From contig NZ_PDIY01000001.1 of the NCBI RefSeq assembly GCF_002563655.1, positions 2,764,001 to 2,828,000 of the forward strand: a stretch of DNA of 64,000 nt, read 5' to 3'. The translations under genes were made by a program, and so were the position numbers. The notes under the pieces were generated by a model. It made no database searches. It was given only the letters and a program-made list of their open reading frames with translations, and was not told where the DNA came from. Shown here one piece after another: positions 16,582 to 25,060 of this stretch (positions are counted from its first letter, which is position 1; every line of letters begins with the position of its first letter). This stretch comes from Bacillus sp. es.034. Lineage in GTDB: Bacteria; Bacillota; Bacilli; Bacillales; Bacillaceae_B.

Positions 16582-17829
16582 ATGGAAGTATTTGTAGCCC
16601 GGCAACCAATTTTTAATCGTAATCAAGAAACGGTGGCGTATGAACTTCTATACCGAAACAATGAAATCAATATGTTTCCATCGATTGATGGGGATCAGGC
16701 AACCGCAGATGTCATCATTAACAGCTACTTGAATATCGGATTGGAAAGCCTTTCGGCAGGCAAGCCTTGTTTTATTAATTTCACAGAGAATCTCCTAAGA
16801 CTGAGGGTCCCTACTTATTTTAATCCGAGGGAGATCGTTGTGGAGATTCTCGAAAGTGTGGTTCCGGGGCCAGATGTGCTGGTCGTTTGTCAGGAATTAA
16901 AAAGCTTGGGGTATAAGATTGCGTTGGATGATTTTATATTCAATGAATACAATCCATATTTCAGGGAATTGATGAAACTGGCGGATTATGTAAAGGTGGA
17001 TTTCATGAATACGACTGACACGGAGCGGGGAAGCATTGAGGTTCTTTCTAATGTACTGGGCTACAGTCTTCTTGCTGAAAAAGTGGAAACCGAGGACCAA
17101 TACGAGGAAGCGTTGAGGAAGGGATATCACTTCTTTCAGGGCTATTTCTTCAGTAAGCCGAAGATCATCGCCACTCAGGATGTACCGACTTATTTTCATT
17201 CGTATTATACCATCATACAGAGCCTGGAAATGACGGAGCCGAACATTGAAAGGATCAGTCAATTGATCGAACAGGATCTTTCCCTGTCATATAAGTTATT
17301 GAAATTGATCAACTCTCCCGCTTACCGTCCCAAGCATAAGATTCATTCCATCCGTCAGGCCATTGTTCTGTTAGGTCTTGTGGAAATCAAGAGATGGATC
17401 TACATTTTGGCAGTCAGGGAACAGGTGGGGAAGAAGAGACAATTGGACAATGAAGTGATTACATTATGTTTATCGAGGGCGAAGATGTGTGAGCTGCTCG
17501 CAGAAAAGCACAACCGGGCATCCAGTAAATCTAGTTACTTCCTGACGGGTATGTTTTCCTTGATGGATACGATCCTCTCCATGCCGATCGATCGCATCTT
17601 GATGGATTTACCTTTGGATGACGATATTTGCAATGCTTTAACGGGGTCCCGTAACGACCTTAAGAAGATATTGGAACTCGTCGTCTCCATTGAACAGGCG
17701 AACTGGACAGAAATCGAAATGAAAATGACAGAATTGAAGTTAACCAAAAGGGAAGTGATGGAGAGTTATCATCATTCCTGCAAGTGGACGGAAGAGCTTC
17801 TGAATCATGAAGTGACCGAGATGACATAA
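16582..17829 (+). CDS. EAL-HDOD domain signalling protein (YuxH-like)
   Basis: A 415-residue protein with an N-terminal EAL-type phosphodiesterase fold (about 1-200) and a C-terminal HDOD domain (about 205-400). The EAL signature is degenerate: YELLYR replaces the E-A-L tripeptide, while EILE, ALDDF and KVDF strands remain. Cyclic-di-GMP hydrolysis is therefore doubtful, and a sensing or scaffold role is more likely. YuxH of B. subtilis has the same architecture. AGGAG precedes the ATG at 16582. Monocistronic; it converges with a small gene on the other strand. Confidence 0.85.
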   Translation: MEVFVARQPIFNRNQETVAYELLYRNNEINMFPSIDGDQATADVIINSYLNIGLESLSAGKPCFINFTENLLRLRVPTYFNPREIVVEILESVVPGPDVLVVCQELKSLGYKIALDDFIFNEYNPYFRELMKLADYVKVDFMNTTDTERGSIEVLSNVLGYSLLAEKVETEDQYEEALRKGYHFFQGYFFSKPKIIATQDVPTYFHSYYTIIQSLEMTEPNIERISQLIEQDLSLSYKLLKLINSPAYRPKHKIHSIRQAIVLLGLVEIKRWIYILAVREQVGKKRQLDNEVITLCLSRAKMCELLAEKHNRASSKSSYFLTGMFSLMDTILSMPIDRILMDLPLDDDICNALTGSRNDLKKILELVVSIEQANWTEIEMKMTELKLTKREVMESYHHSCKWTEELLNHEVTEMT

Positions 17830-17831
17830 TG

Positions 17832-18134
17832 CTACCACGCAGGTTTATAATCCCCCGGGGTAAGATATGTTCTCTGGGGTTTGATATACCGTTTCAATTC
17901 CATGAGCAAGAGCCGCTGCAATTGCTTAGAATAAATCTGACTGCCCACATCTGCAGGGAAAGGGTAGATTCCGATCGTATTGAAACGCACCCGAAAGAGA
18001 CCTTCATGGACGAGGTCTTTTTTGTCGTTGAAGATCCTGGCGAATACAGTCACATCCCTTGACTCATATTCATCCGCTGCTTCTTCCACCTTATGGACTT
18101 GAAAACGAAAACGGTATTCTTCCTTCATCATCAT
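17832..18134 (-). CDS. Unknown ~100-residue protein
   Basis: Not recognised. About 100 residues, charged, beta-rich in appearance (EEYRFRFQVHKVEEA, DVTVFARIFNDK), with no membrane segment and no cysteine. The Shine-Dalgarno GAAGGGG is followed by three consecutive in-frame ATGs (18134, 18131, 18128); the last two have the best spacing. The gene ends three bases from the stop of the converging yuxH-like gene, with no terminator between, so the two transcripts overlap as antisense RNAs. Confidence 0.7.
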   Translation of the reverse strand: MMMKEEYRFRFQVHKVEEAADEYESRDVTVFARIFNDKKDLVHEGLFRVRFNTIGIYPFPADVGSQIYSKQLQRLLLMELKRYIKPQRTYLTPGDYKPAW

Positions 18135-18292
18135 CACCCCTTCTATTTTCTCGAAATGATCAACATAATTCAACTATGAACATGTCTTATTTTTTTTAAA
18201 TGAGGGGAAGAGGATTGCGTAATGAGCTTGTTTGTGGCAAGCTAAGACTATTATGAATAGTTTACTAGTAAATTAGCGTGGAGGGATTCACG

Positions 18293-19288
18293 ATGGACTT
18301 GGATCTAATAAAATGTCATGGCTCTGGAAATGACTTTTTACTTATTGATGAAATGACGAATGGATATGATTTTACCGAAGAAGCCAGACAAAACCTTGCC
18401 CTGGCCTTATGTGATCGTAAGTCGGCCTTCGGGGCAGATGGGATCTTGTTTGTATTATCAAGTGAAAATTGCGATGCCAGAATGCGGGTCTTCAATGCAG
18501 ATGGTTCAGAGGCCTCGATGTGTGGAAACGGCCTGCGATGTGTCGGTCGCTATGTATGCGAGCTGCTGGATAAAGAGACCATCATCGTTCAAACGATGAA
18601 GGCGGATCTTCGCGTGTCTACACAGGAATCCATTTTCGAAAACATCCCGACATACAATGTTGAAATTTCCCCTGTCCTTTTTCAGCTGGATCAACTGCCA
18701 ATGAACATTGACCGTGCAACGTTGGTGAATGAAAGCATCCCTGAAATTTCAGACCATTTGACCTTTTCTGCCCTGGCAGTGCCGAACCCCCATTTGATTA
18801 GTGTCGTCGGCACAGAGCATATCCTCTCAAACGAGCAGAAATCCATAGCTGAAACAGTGAATGGACCCAATAACCTGTTTCCAGATGGAGTCAATGTCAG
18901 TTTTGTGCATCCGCTGGAAAAGGGATCGATCTATGTTCGAACGTATGAAAGAGGTGTCGGTTTCACGAATGCTTGTGGGACAGCCATGTCTGCTTCCTGT
19001 CTTGTAACCTGCTTACTTCAGCAGAATGAATTCGGTCAGGAGATCGATGTATACAATAACGGCGGTAAAGTCCGAGTCGTCGTGAACGAATTGGGTGAAG
19101 GACGATACAACATGGAGTTGATTGGAAATGCAACGTATCTTTATCAATCCCAATTAGAATTGTCCCTTTCTGATCCCGAGCAGTTTAAAGAAGTGTCAAG
19201 ACAGGAATTCACTGAAGAGGGCATGTATGAGCACTTACAGAACCATGCCAAGTCAATCGTCGAAAGCAAAGTGTTCCTGAGTGCATAG
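18293..19288 (+). CDS. dapF: Diaminopimelate epimerase
   Basis: Converts LL- to meso-diaminopimelate for peptidoglycan and lysine. Both catalytic cysteines are present in their motifs: C77 in NADGSEASMCGNG and C228 in ACGTAMSAS; the N-terminal KCHGSGNDF substrate site is intact. The 331 residues exceed the usual ~280 by a C-terminal extension (about residues 285-331, helical and charged). The ATG at 18293 follows GTGGAGG. It stands alone with its own terminator, shared with the converging ligD. Confidence 0.93.
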   Translation: MDLDLIKCHGSGNDFLLIDEMTNGYDFTEEARQNLALALCDRKSAFGADGILFVLSSENCDARMRVFNADGSEASMCGNGLRCVGRYVCELLDKETIIVQTMKADLRVSTQESIFENIPTYNVEISPVLFQLDQLPMNIDRATLVNESIPEISDHLTFSALAVPNPHLISVVGTEHILSNEQKSIAETVNGPNNLFPDGVNVSFVHPLEKGSIYVRTYERGVGFTNACGTAMSASCLVTCLLQQNEFGQEIDVYNNGGKVRVVVNELGEGRYNMELIGNATYLYQSQLELSLSDPEQFKEVSRQEFTEEGMYEHLQNHAKSIVESKVFLSA

Positions 19289-19307
19289 TTAACCATAGTA
19301 AGCAAAA

Positions 19308-19345
19308 GAGGGTTCCCCCATGATTTCGGGGTACCCTTTTTATTT
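19308..19345. terminator. Terminator between dapF and ligD
   Basis: An AGGGTTCCCC / GGGGTACCCT stem (one mismatch) with flanking A-rich (left) and T-rich (right) sequence. Serves both converging genes. Confidence 0.8.
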
Positions 19346-21181
19346 GTCTTGGCCACTCTTTTTTAAAAAATCAATCACTTTGTCAAATGGCTGAGATGCT
19401 TTCACCTGATCAAATGTAGTAAAAGGACATCCTTTCACCTGAAATCTTCTTAAGACTTCTTCAATGGTAAACTCTTCAGGATCGAGATCTTCATTCACTT
19501 CATCCCACCATAGGGGAGTGGCGACCAACGCCTCTTCATTCCCTCTCAATGAATAGGGGGCGATGATGGTTTTGCCTTCGCCGTGTTGAATGTAATCCAC
19601 GTACAGTCTGCCTTTTCGGTTCTTCTTTAACCGCTCGGTCGTGAAATCTTCCGGATCATTGCTTACAAGATAGTGAGCAATGAATTCTGTAAACAAGCCT
19701 GTGTCTTTCCACGTGTATCCGGGAGGTAGGGGGATATACACTTGAAGCCCCTTATTTCCCGACGTTTTGACAAAGCTATGCAGATTCAATCCGTCAAATA
19801 ATCCTTTCATGATGTTGGCTGCTTTAACGGCCAGTGGAAAATGATCCCGGCTAGGTGGATCTAAGTCAAAGACTACCTCATTGACGAATTCTTCCCCTGC
19901 TTTCTGAAAGGGGACATGAAATTCAAGTGCCAGCTGATTTCCAAGCCATATCAACGTTTCCAGGTTATTGCACAGGGTGTAATGAATAGAATCCTCTTTG
20001 TATGTTTCAACAAAAGCAGGAGAATAATCAGGGGTGTTTTTTTGATAAAAGGATTCCCCGAATACCCCGTGGGGAAATCGAATGCAGGTTAAGAGCCTGT
20101 TCTTTAAGAACGGCAAAATCACCACAGACATCTTTCTGAGGAAACGGATATAATCCAGCTTCGTCATGGAAACCTCCCGAAACAATGTCTTTTCCGGGTG
20201 AGTGATATCAACCTTTCTTGGAAGGGACGCTTCGTCCATCATAAATTGCTCAAATGTGCATGCTTCCTGAGGAGTGGAGAAAAGGAATTGTTTAAAATGG
20301 GGTTCCCGAAGCTTTCCCTCCTGCAGATGCAGATATTTGATTTCCACGGTGATGGCAGGATCTATGTAAAAAAGAGAATCTTTCTTTCCTGTACTGTTTT
20401 GCTTTATTGTCGTTTTCACCGTTCTTTTTTCCTCAGCAGAAAGACCGAAATGAAATAAGCCGACCGGCACGATTTGTCCGTTATCGTATACGCCGATGTG
20501 GAAATAATCATTCGCATCATCCAGGGCGGTGATGAAACATTGACAAGTTTTCCAGTTCTTACATTTGATCCAGTCAGCACTCCGTTTCCCCTCGTCCCAT
20601 TTACTCTTGTCCCTTTTCGCTACAACCCCTTCCCCTTCATCGTTTTCCACGATCTCCCACACCCTCTCAAGGTTTTGGTAATAAGGGACCATCTGCAATG
20701 TCGAGGGGAGAGAAGGGATGGGTTCCAATGGTAAATGAAGGCGGGTGAAGACGTCTTTCAGTTTTTCTTTTCTCGTAAGATAGGGTTCCTGGATATATAA
20801 TTTTTTCTCACACTGAAGTAAATCAAATACTAGGAAAGTAACAGGTCTACTGGCAGCGGCCATTAGGATTTTTTGTTCATTCTTCATCCTCCCCCTAATC
20901 TGAAGTTCCTGGAACTCGGTGCTGAAGGAGGAGCGCAATAAGGCAACTTCTCCATCTAAAACGAGAGGGAGGGGGAATGGATGTTCTTCCAGTAATTGTT
21001 GAATTTGCTTCTTTATCTCGGGAAAGTGACTCAGAAGTTCTTTCCCATTCCGGCTTTGAAGGCTGATATGATCAGAAGATTGTACAGATAAAATGCCACG
21101 GAAGCCATCATATTTCACTTCATAAAGCCAGTCATTACCTGAAGGAAGTTCATAACGTAATGTAGGGAGCATCGGTTTCAT
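19340..21181 (-). CDS. ligD: NHEJ DNA ligase D (ligase + polymerase)
   Basis: The multifunctional enzyme of bacterial non-homologous end joining. 613 residues: N-terminal ATP-dependent ligase domain with the adenylated lysine K23 in EVKYDGFR, an OB fold to about 300, then the archaeo-eukaryotic-primase polymerase domain (about 330-610) with the FDLDPP metal-binding motif and a later ..HYSLR-like loop (APYSLRG here). No phosphoesterase domain, as is usual in Bacillus (YkoU). I chose the ATG at 21181 with AAAGGTG six bases upstream; a GTG at 21190 lies within that site. Divergent from ku; a sigma-G-like promoter lies upstream. Confidence 0.94.
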   Translation of the reverse strand: MKPMLPTLRYELPSGNDWLYEVKYDGFRGILSVQSSDHISLQSRNGKELLSHFPEIKKQIQQLLEEHPFPLPLVLDGEVALLRSSFSTEFQELQIRGRMKNEQKILMAAASRPVTFLVFDLLQCEKKLYIQEPYLTRKEKLKDVFTRLHLPLEPIPSLPSTLQMVPYYQNLERVWEIVENDEGEGVVAKRDKSKWDEGKRSADWIKCKNWKTCQCFITALDDANDYFHIGVYDNGQIVPVGLFHFGLSAEEKRTVKTTIKQNSTGKKDSLFYIDPAITVEIKYLHLQEGKLREPHFKQFLFSTPQEACTFEQFMMDEASLPRKVDITHPEKTLFREVSMTKLDYIRFLRKMSVVILPFLKNRLLTCIRFPHGVFGESFYQKNTPDYSPAFVETYKEDSIHYTLCNNLETLIWLGNQLALEFHVPFQKAGEEFVNEVVFDLDPPSRDHFPLAVKAANIMKGLFDGLNLHSFVKTSGNKGLQVYIPLPPGYTWKDTGLFTEFIAHYLVSNDPEDFTTERLKKNRKGRLYVDYIQHGEGKTIIAPYSLRGNEEALVATPLWWDEVNEDLDPEEFTIEEVLRRFQVKGCPFTTFDQVKASQPFDKVIDFLKKSGQDK

Positions 21182-21204
21182 TTGTTTCACCTTTTTTTAA
21201 GTAG

Positions 21205-21234
21205 TAGTGTGTCCGCTTTAGACCCGGAATATTT
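21205..21234 (-). promoter_or_regulatory. Candidate sigma-G promoter of ligD
   Basis: On the minus strand, AAATA (21230-21234) lies 18 bases before CACACTA (21205-21211). The SigG consensus is gHATR-N18-CATWMTA, giving 4/5 and 6/7 matches. The predicted RNA would start about 17 bases before the ligD start codon. The B. subtilis ku-ligD genes are under SigG, which fits. Confidence 0.45.
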
Positions 21235-21320
21235 CCAGATGTTTAAAGGGATGAAGAAAGTTAGGGAACTAAATGCTATGGATAAGGGATTAGTTTATGA
21301 AAAGGAGGGTATTGAAAGAT

Positions 21321-22151
21321 ATGCATACTATTTGGAAAGGTTCCATCAGCTTTGGACTGGTGAATATCCCCATTAAACTTCATTCTGCTACAGAGGACCG
21401 GGATATTAAGCTACGTTCGCTTCATAAAGAATGTCATACGCCCATTAAATACGAAAAAGTATGTCCTGCCTGTGAAAAGGAACTGGATCAAGCCGATATT
21501 GTGAAGGGGTATGAGGTGACGAAAGGCAAATTTGTCGTCCTTGAAGAGGATGAATTGAAAGAGCTGAAGGAAGCAAGTGGTGATAAGGCTGTAGAGATAG
21601 TAGATTTTATTAAGATGGAGGAAATCGATCCGATTTTCTTTGATCGGAGTTATTTCGTTTCTCCGAACGATGGCGGAAAAAAAGCCTATTCCCTTTTGAG
21701 AAAAGCGCTTCAGGAGTCAGGGAAAGTAGGGATTGCCAAAATTACGATGCGGTCGAAGGAACAACTTTCCATCGTCCGTGTATACGAGCAAACGCTTGTT
21801 ATGGAAACCATTCATTATCCCGATGAGGTAAGAGGAACAGGCGATGTCCCGAATGTGCCTGAAGGAGATGAAATCACCGAAAAGGAACTAGAGACCGCTA
21901 CCATGCTCATTGATCAACTTACGACTGAATTCGAGCCTGAGAACTATAAAGATCAGTATCGTGAACGGTTAAGTCAATTGATAGAATCGAAACAAACAGG
22001 GGAAAAGATGGTCACATCCAAAGAAAGAGAACCAAAAGAAAATGTAACGGATCTCATGGCGGCCCTTCAGGCATCCATCGATTCGTCCAAGCCTAAAAAG
22101 GCAAAGAAACCAACTAAAAAGAAAACGACTTCTAAGAAAAAAGCTCAGTAG
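21321..22151 (+). CDS. ku: NHEJ DNA end-binding protein Ku
   Basis: A 276-residue bacterial Ku. It starts MHTIWKGSISFGLVNIPIKL and carries the Ku core to about residue 230. A CHTPIKYEKVCPAC zinc-like cysteine pair replaces the usual spacer. The last 20 residues are a lysine-rich tail, typical of Bacillus Ku and used for DNA binding. Ku forms a ring on double-strand ends and recruits LigD. The ATG at 21321 lies 12 bases after GGAGG; a TTG at 21312 has closer spacing and would add three residues. It is divergent from ligD, whereas B. subtilis has them in tandem. Confidence 0.94.
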   Translation: MHTIWKGSISFGLVNIPIKLHSATEDRDIKLRSLHKECHTPIKYEKVCPACEKELDQADIVKGYEVTKGKFVVLEEDELKELKEASGDKAVEIVDFIKMEEIDPIFFDRSYFVSPNDGGKKAYSLLRKALQESGKVGIAKITMRSKEQLSIVRVYEQTLVMETIHYPDEVRGTGDVPNVPEGDEITEKELETATMLIDQLTTEFEPENYKDQYRERLSQLIESKQTGEKMVTSKEREPKENVTDLMAALQASIDSSKPKKAKKPTKKKTTSKKKAQ

Positions 22152-22181
22152 AAGACGTGAGTCAGGAGAGAGGGAGAAGTC

Positions 22182-22883
22182 TTGAAGGAGAAACATATTG
22201 AACAAGGCGTCTTTGTCGCTGTATCCCTGTTGTGTTTGATTGCATTCACCTGGGGATTTGTATCGATTGTGGAAGAATGGAGAGAAAATGAGATCGCCCA
22301 ATTTGATAATGGTGTATTCGACATCGTCAGAGGGACGATTTCACCTAAATTAACGGAAATCATGACGGTCATCACTTTTTTAGGTGGAATAAAGGGTATC
22401 ACCATCTTCACCGGGTGTGCAGTCACCATTCTTCTATTGATGAAGAAATATCCACTTGCTCTGTTTGTAACGATTACCATACTGACAGGTGCGGGGTTCA
22501 ATGGGCTTCTAAAATGGATATTTAAACGGGACCGTCCCGATATTGAGGCATTGATCCAACAGGGTGGCTACAGTTTTCCCAGTGGTCATTCCATGAGCTC
22601 ATTCATATTCTATGGTTCACTCGCATTCATCCTGTTCCGTGCCCTGGATCGTAACCGATATAAGTGGGCTAGCGTGATACTGGTCGCCATGCTTGTCCTG
22701 ATGATTGGAATGAGCAGGATTTACCTTGGCGTTCATTATCCAAGTGACATTGTTGGAGGATTTACAGCGGGTGGTGCCTGGCTGACCCTTTGCATCACGA
22801 TCTATATGTATTTCTACAAACGCAAGCATTGGAGAGAAGATGAAGATGAAGTTATGCATGCAAAAAACGCTCAGGAGTCCTGA
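22182..22883 (+). CDS. PAP2-family membrane phosphatase
   Basis: A 233-residue type 2 phosphatidic acid phosphatase with about five or six membrane spans. All three catalytic motifs are present: K111-x6-RP (KWIFKRDRP), PSGH at 133-136 and SR-x5-H-x3-D (S178-D189). Likely substrates are phosphatidylglycerol phosphate or undecaprenyl pyrophosphate on the outer face. The start is TTG, with GGGAG upstream. It begins 30 bases after ku and could be co-transcribed. A terminator overlaps its stop. Confidence 0.9.
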   Translation: MKEKHIEQGVFVAVSLLCLIAFTWGFVSIVEEWRENEIAQFDNGVFDIVRGTISPKLTEIMTVITFLGGIKGITIFTGCAVTILLLMKKYPLALFVTITILTGAGFNGLLKWIFKRDRPDIEALIQQGGYSFPSGHSMSSFIFYGSLAFILFRALDRNRYKWASVILVAMLVLMIGMSRIYLGVHYPSDIVGGFTAGGAWLTLCITIYMYFYKRKHWREDEDEVMHAKNAQES

Positions 22884-22893
22884 GCGTTTTTAG
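22862..22893. terminator. Terminator overlapping the PAP2 stop codon
   Basis: AAAAACGCTCAGG / CCTGAGCGTTTTT with an AGT loop; both flanks suit either strand. Confidence 0.93.
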
Positions 22894-22894
22894 A

Positions 22895-24451
22895 TTAAAA
22901 CAAATTAAAGATATACGGTCCGATGGAAGTGACGTATAGAAGAATATAAATCCCCATGAAATAAAATACTCCTCCGAATGTACCCCAGTCCGGATCCCTG
23001 CCAACTTTCCAAAGCAGTGCAGAAAGGATGCTGATGATCACTAATAATACATACTCACTTCCCGAAAATGTGAGATAGCCGGGAGCGGAAAAATAGAAAT
23101 AATCTCCCATCGCCTTACTGATGAATGTCAGTGGCATAAGGATGAAAAGAAAGATTGAAGCATATTCCACCCAGTTGATTTCTTCTTTTTCAAACATATT
23201 CGGTTTGAACATGTAAAGAAGGATCAAGACAAACAGGGAAGGAAGTACCCAATAAAACGAAACCAGAATAGTGACCAAACTGCTGAACAGCATGAGAACA
23301 GAGTTGTTCAAGGCTTCCTTTACGCTTCGTTTCGACCATTCCGTACTTTTTACAATGGCTTTTTCATCCTGTGAGGCGCCGAACAATTCATAATAATCAC
23401 CGCCATAATCAAGCCAGGCGATTTCCTGGTCGGAAATCTGAAGCGGTGAATATGTAAAATGCTTGCTTGTACTGACAGGTGTAGCCACAAACTGATTGGA
23501 TTCACTGAAAGGTGCCACGTACAGGCTGATGGTATTTTGTCCACCTACTTTGTGACTCTCCGATGTGAAGAGGATTGACGGCTCTCCATCGATGTCTGCG
23601 AACTGTACGGACCTCGGACTTTCCAATTTGAACCCTGATTGGTCATTCGTGAATTCAATCTGTTCAGGCTTAATAATAGATGTCCCAATATTGTCTATGG
23701 GCGTTTCCAATTTCAATATCTTATAGGATAATGTACCTTGAGCACGCATTTCTTCATTGTACAAAAGCGTTAATTGATTGTTTTCTTTTGTGAAGGACAG
23801 CCCGTTTATATGATGATTCGTCGCTGTTTTGACCATTGCAAACGGCTGCTTCACCACTTGTAATTCTTCATCTAAGTAGTAAAGATGGGCATGTGTATCA
23901 TCCTGCCTTATTTGTACTACGGCACTGCCGTCGTTATCGACATAGGCTTCAAGGACTTCATCAGGGAATCGGTAAACTTCCTTGCTGGAAAGATCAGCTG
24001 GAGAAAGAGCATACAGGACTTCCTGTTTCCAGTAATAGATGGTGTTTGATGAAGTGCTGATTCCCGTTACGTTATCATCGATGGTCCTGTCTCCGGTGGC
24101 ATCGGATGAAATGAGCTGATCACTCTTTACCTGTATGACCTTATTTCCGTCCGTCCAGAAAGGCTTGCCCCTTGTCACGCTTATATTCAATGAACCTTCT
24201 TTATTAGGATTAAGTGATTCATCGAATGAAAATTGATCTACCTTTCCATTGCTTGCTAAGAATAGTCCTTCCTCGTTATAGAAGACAAGCGGACGTTCGT
24301 CAGATGAATAGCCCAAAGGGATCGATCTGCTCCAATCGGGATCCGGCTGTTGTTTGACGTTCAGAAGCTGGTGAAAGAAAAGTGCACCAATCAATACTAG
24401 AATTACCATGATTGGTATTCCAAATGTTTTCAATTTTGCTCTCACAGTCAT
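22895..24451 (-). CDS. Unknown large membrane protein
   Basis: 518 residues, not recognised. One N-terminal membrane helix (about 10-30), then about 340 residues that are rich in short beta strands with repeating V-x-Y-x-x-D/E elements and would lie outside the membrane, possibly a beta-propeller. Four to five membrane helices follow at the C-terminus (about 385-515). No cysteine or catalytic motif stands out. Monocistronic. Its start region (24452-24540) is followed on the other side by the Fur-box sRNA. Confidence 0.75.
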   Translation of the reverse strand: MTVRAKLKTFGIPIMVILVLIGALFFHQLLNVKQQPDPDWSRSIPLGYSSDERPLVFYNEEGLFLASNGKVDQFSFDESLNPNKEGSLNISVTRGKPFWTDGNKVIQVKSDQLISSDATGDRTIDDNVTGISTSSNTIYYWKQEVLYALSPADLSSKEVYRFPDEVLEAYVDNDGSAVVQIRQDDTHAHLYYLDEELQVVKQPFAMVKTATNHHINGLSFTKENNQLTLLYNEEMRAQGTLSYKILKLETPIDNIGTSIIKPEQIEFTNDQSGFKLESPRSVQFADIDGEPSILFTSESHKVGGQNTISLYVAPFSESNQFVATPVSTSKHFTYSPLQISDQEIAWLDYGGDYYELFGASQDEKAIVKSTEWSKRSVKEALNNSVLMLFSSLVTILVSFYWVLPSLFVLILLYMFKPNMFEKEEINWVEYASIFLFILMPLTFISKAMGDYFYFSAPGYLTFSGSEYVLLVIISILSALLWKVGRDPDWGTFGGVFYFMGIYILLYVTSIGPYIFNLF

Positions 24452-24556
24452 TCCCCCTCATTCTCTCTCTTCATACATGTGAGTACATTTTAGAATTTTA
24501 CCACAATTTTTATTATTGTTCACCAAAATTTTCCTTTAGGGACATTAACTTTTGTG

Positions 24557-24605
24557 TTGACTTTTATTTTTAGAGAGATTACAATGATATTGAAAATCAT
24601 TCTCA
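24557..24605 (+). promoter_or_regulatory. Sigma-A promoter with Fur box
   Basis: TTGACT (24557-24562), 17-base spacer, TACAAT (24580-24585). Directly after the -10, at the expected start point, TGAAAATCATTCTCA (24591-24605) matches the 7-1-7 Fur motif TGATAATNATTATCA at 12 of 14 positions. Iron-loaded Fur should block this promoter. Confidence 0.75.
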
Positions 24606-24717
24606 TTAAACAAAAGAGTTCCCCCTCTTTCAGATAGAGAGAATGGTTCATGATAACCCCCCTTTTATTAGAACAAAAAGACAGGCCTGAAGCACATGCT
24701 TCAGGCCTGTCTTTTTC
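24592..24717 (+). ncRNA. Candidate Fur-regulated small RNA (FsrA-like)
   Basis: A Fur-box promoter is followed within about 125 bases by a strong terminator (24684-24717), with no credible ORF between. The predicted transcript has two C-rich single-stranded patches, TTCCCCCTCTTT (around 24610) and AACCCCCCTTTT (around 24655), which can pair with GGAGG ribosome binding sites. This is the design of B. subtilis FsrA, which spares iron by silencing iron-using enzymes. Identity with FsrA is inferred from architecture, not from alignment. Confidence 0.65.
24684..24717 (+). terminator. Terminator of the small RNA
   Basis: AGACAGGCCTGAAGC / GCTTCAGGCCTGTCT, a perfect 15-pair stem with a 4-base loop, followed by TTTTTC. 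Confidence 0.93.
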
Positions 24718-24778
24718 TTGCATTTCATTTAATCATGTCGTAAATTGTTAAAGGATGTTTATTTATGGGGAGGGATAT

Positions 24779-25060
24779 TTGGAAGTGAATCATAAGAATG
24801 ATAGACGGTTTCGGATCGCCAACCACGAAGCATTAATTGGTGTGGCACTCGTTCTCATAAATTTTTTATGGTGGTATGGATTTGCATTTGGACTCGGCGG
24901 TCAGCCTGTATCAGATTACGATTGGATCTTGGGAATGCCGGCATGGTTCTTCTATAGCTGTATCGTGGGATTTCTTCTTATGGTATTTTTAGTGATTGTT
25001 GTCGTGAAATACCTTCTGACAGATATTCCGTTTGGCGAAGAGGAGGATGATCATGAATAG
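24779..25060 (+). CDS. YhdT-like small subunit paired with the pantothenate symporter
   Basis: A 93-residue protein with two membrane helices (about 20-40 and 60-83) and the family's R-x-R-I-A-N-x-E-A-L-I-G-x-A and FLWWYGFAFG elements. Such DUF997/YhdT proteins are found directly before panF. It presumably assists or stabilises the symporter. The start is uncertain: TTG at 24779 lies six bases after GGGAGG, GTG at 24785 is another option, and an ATG at 24755 precedes the ribosome site. It overlaps panF by 8 bases. Confidence 0.8.
   Translation: MEVNHKNDRRFRIANHEALIGVALVLINFLWWYGFAFGLGGQPVSDYDWILGMPAWFFYSCIVGFLLMVFLVIVVVKYLLTDIPFGEEEDDHE

Noticed and set aside
19408-20734. Plus-strand ORFs inside ligD
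   Set aside because: Shadows of the ligD reading frame without ribosome sites.
21324-21330. Perfect SigG -10 element CATACTA at the ku start
   Set aside because: It lies inside the ku coding sequence after the start codon, with no -35 at proper spacing, so it cannot drive ku.
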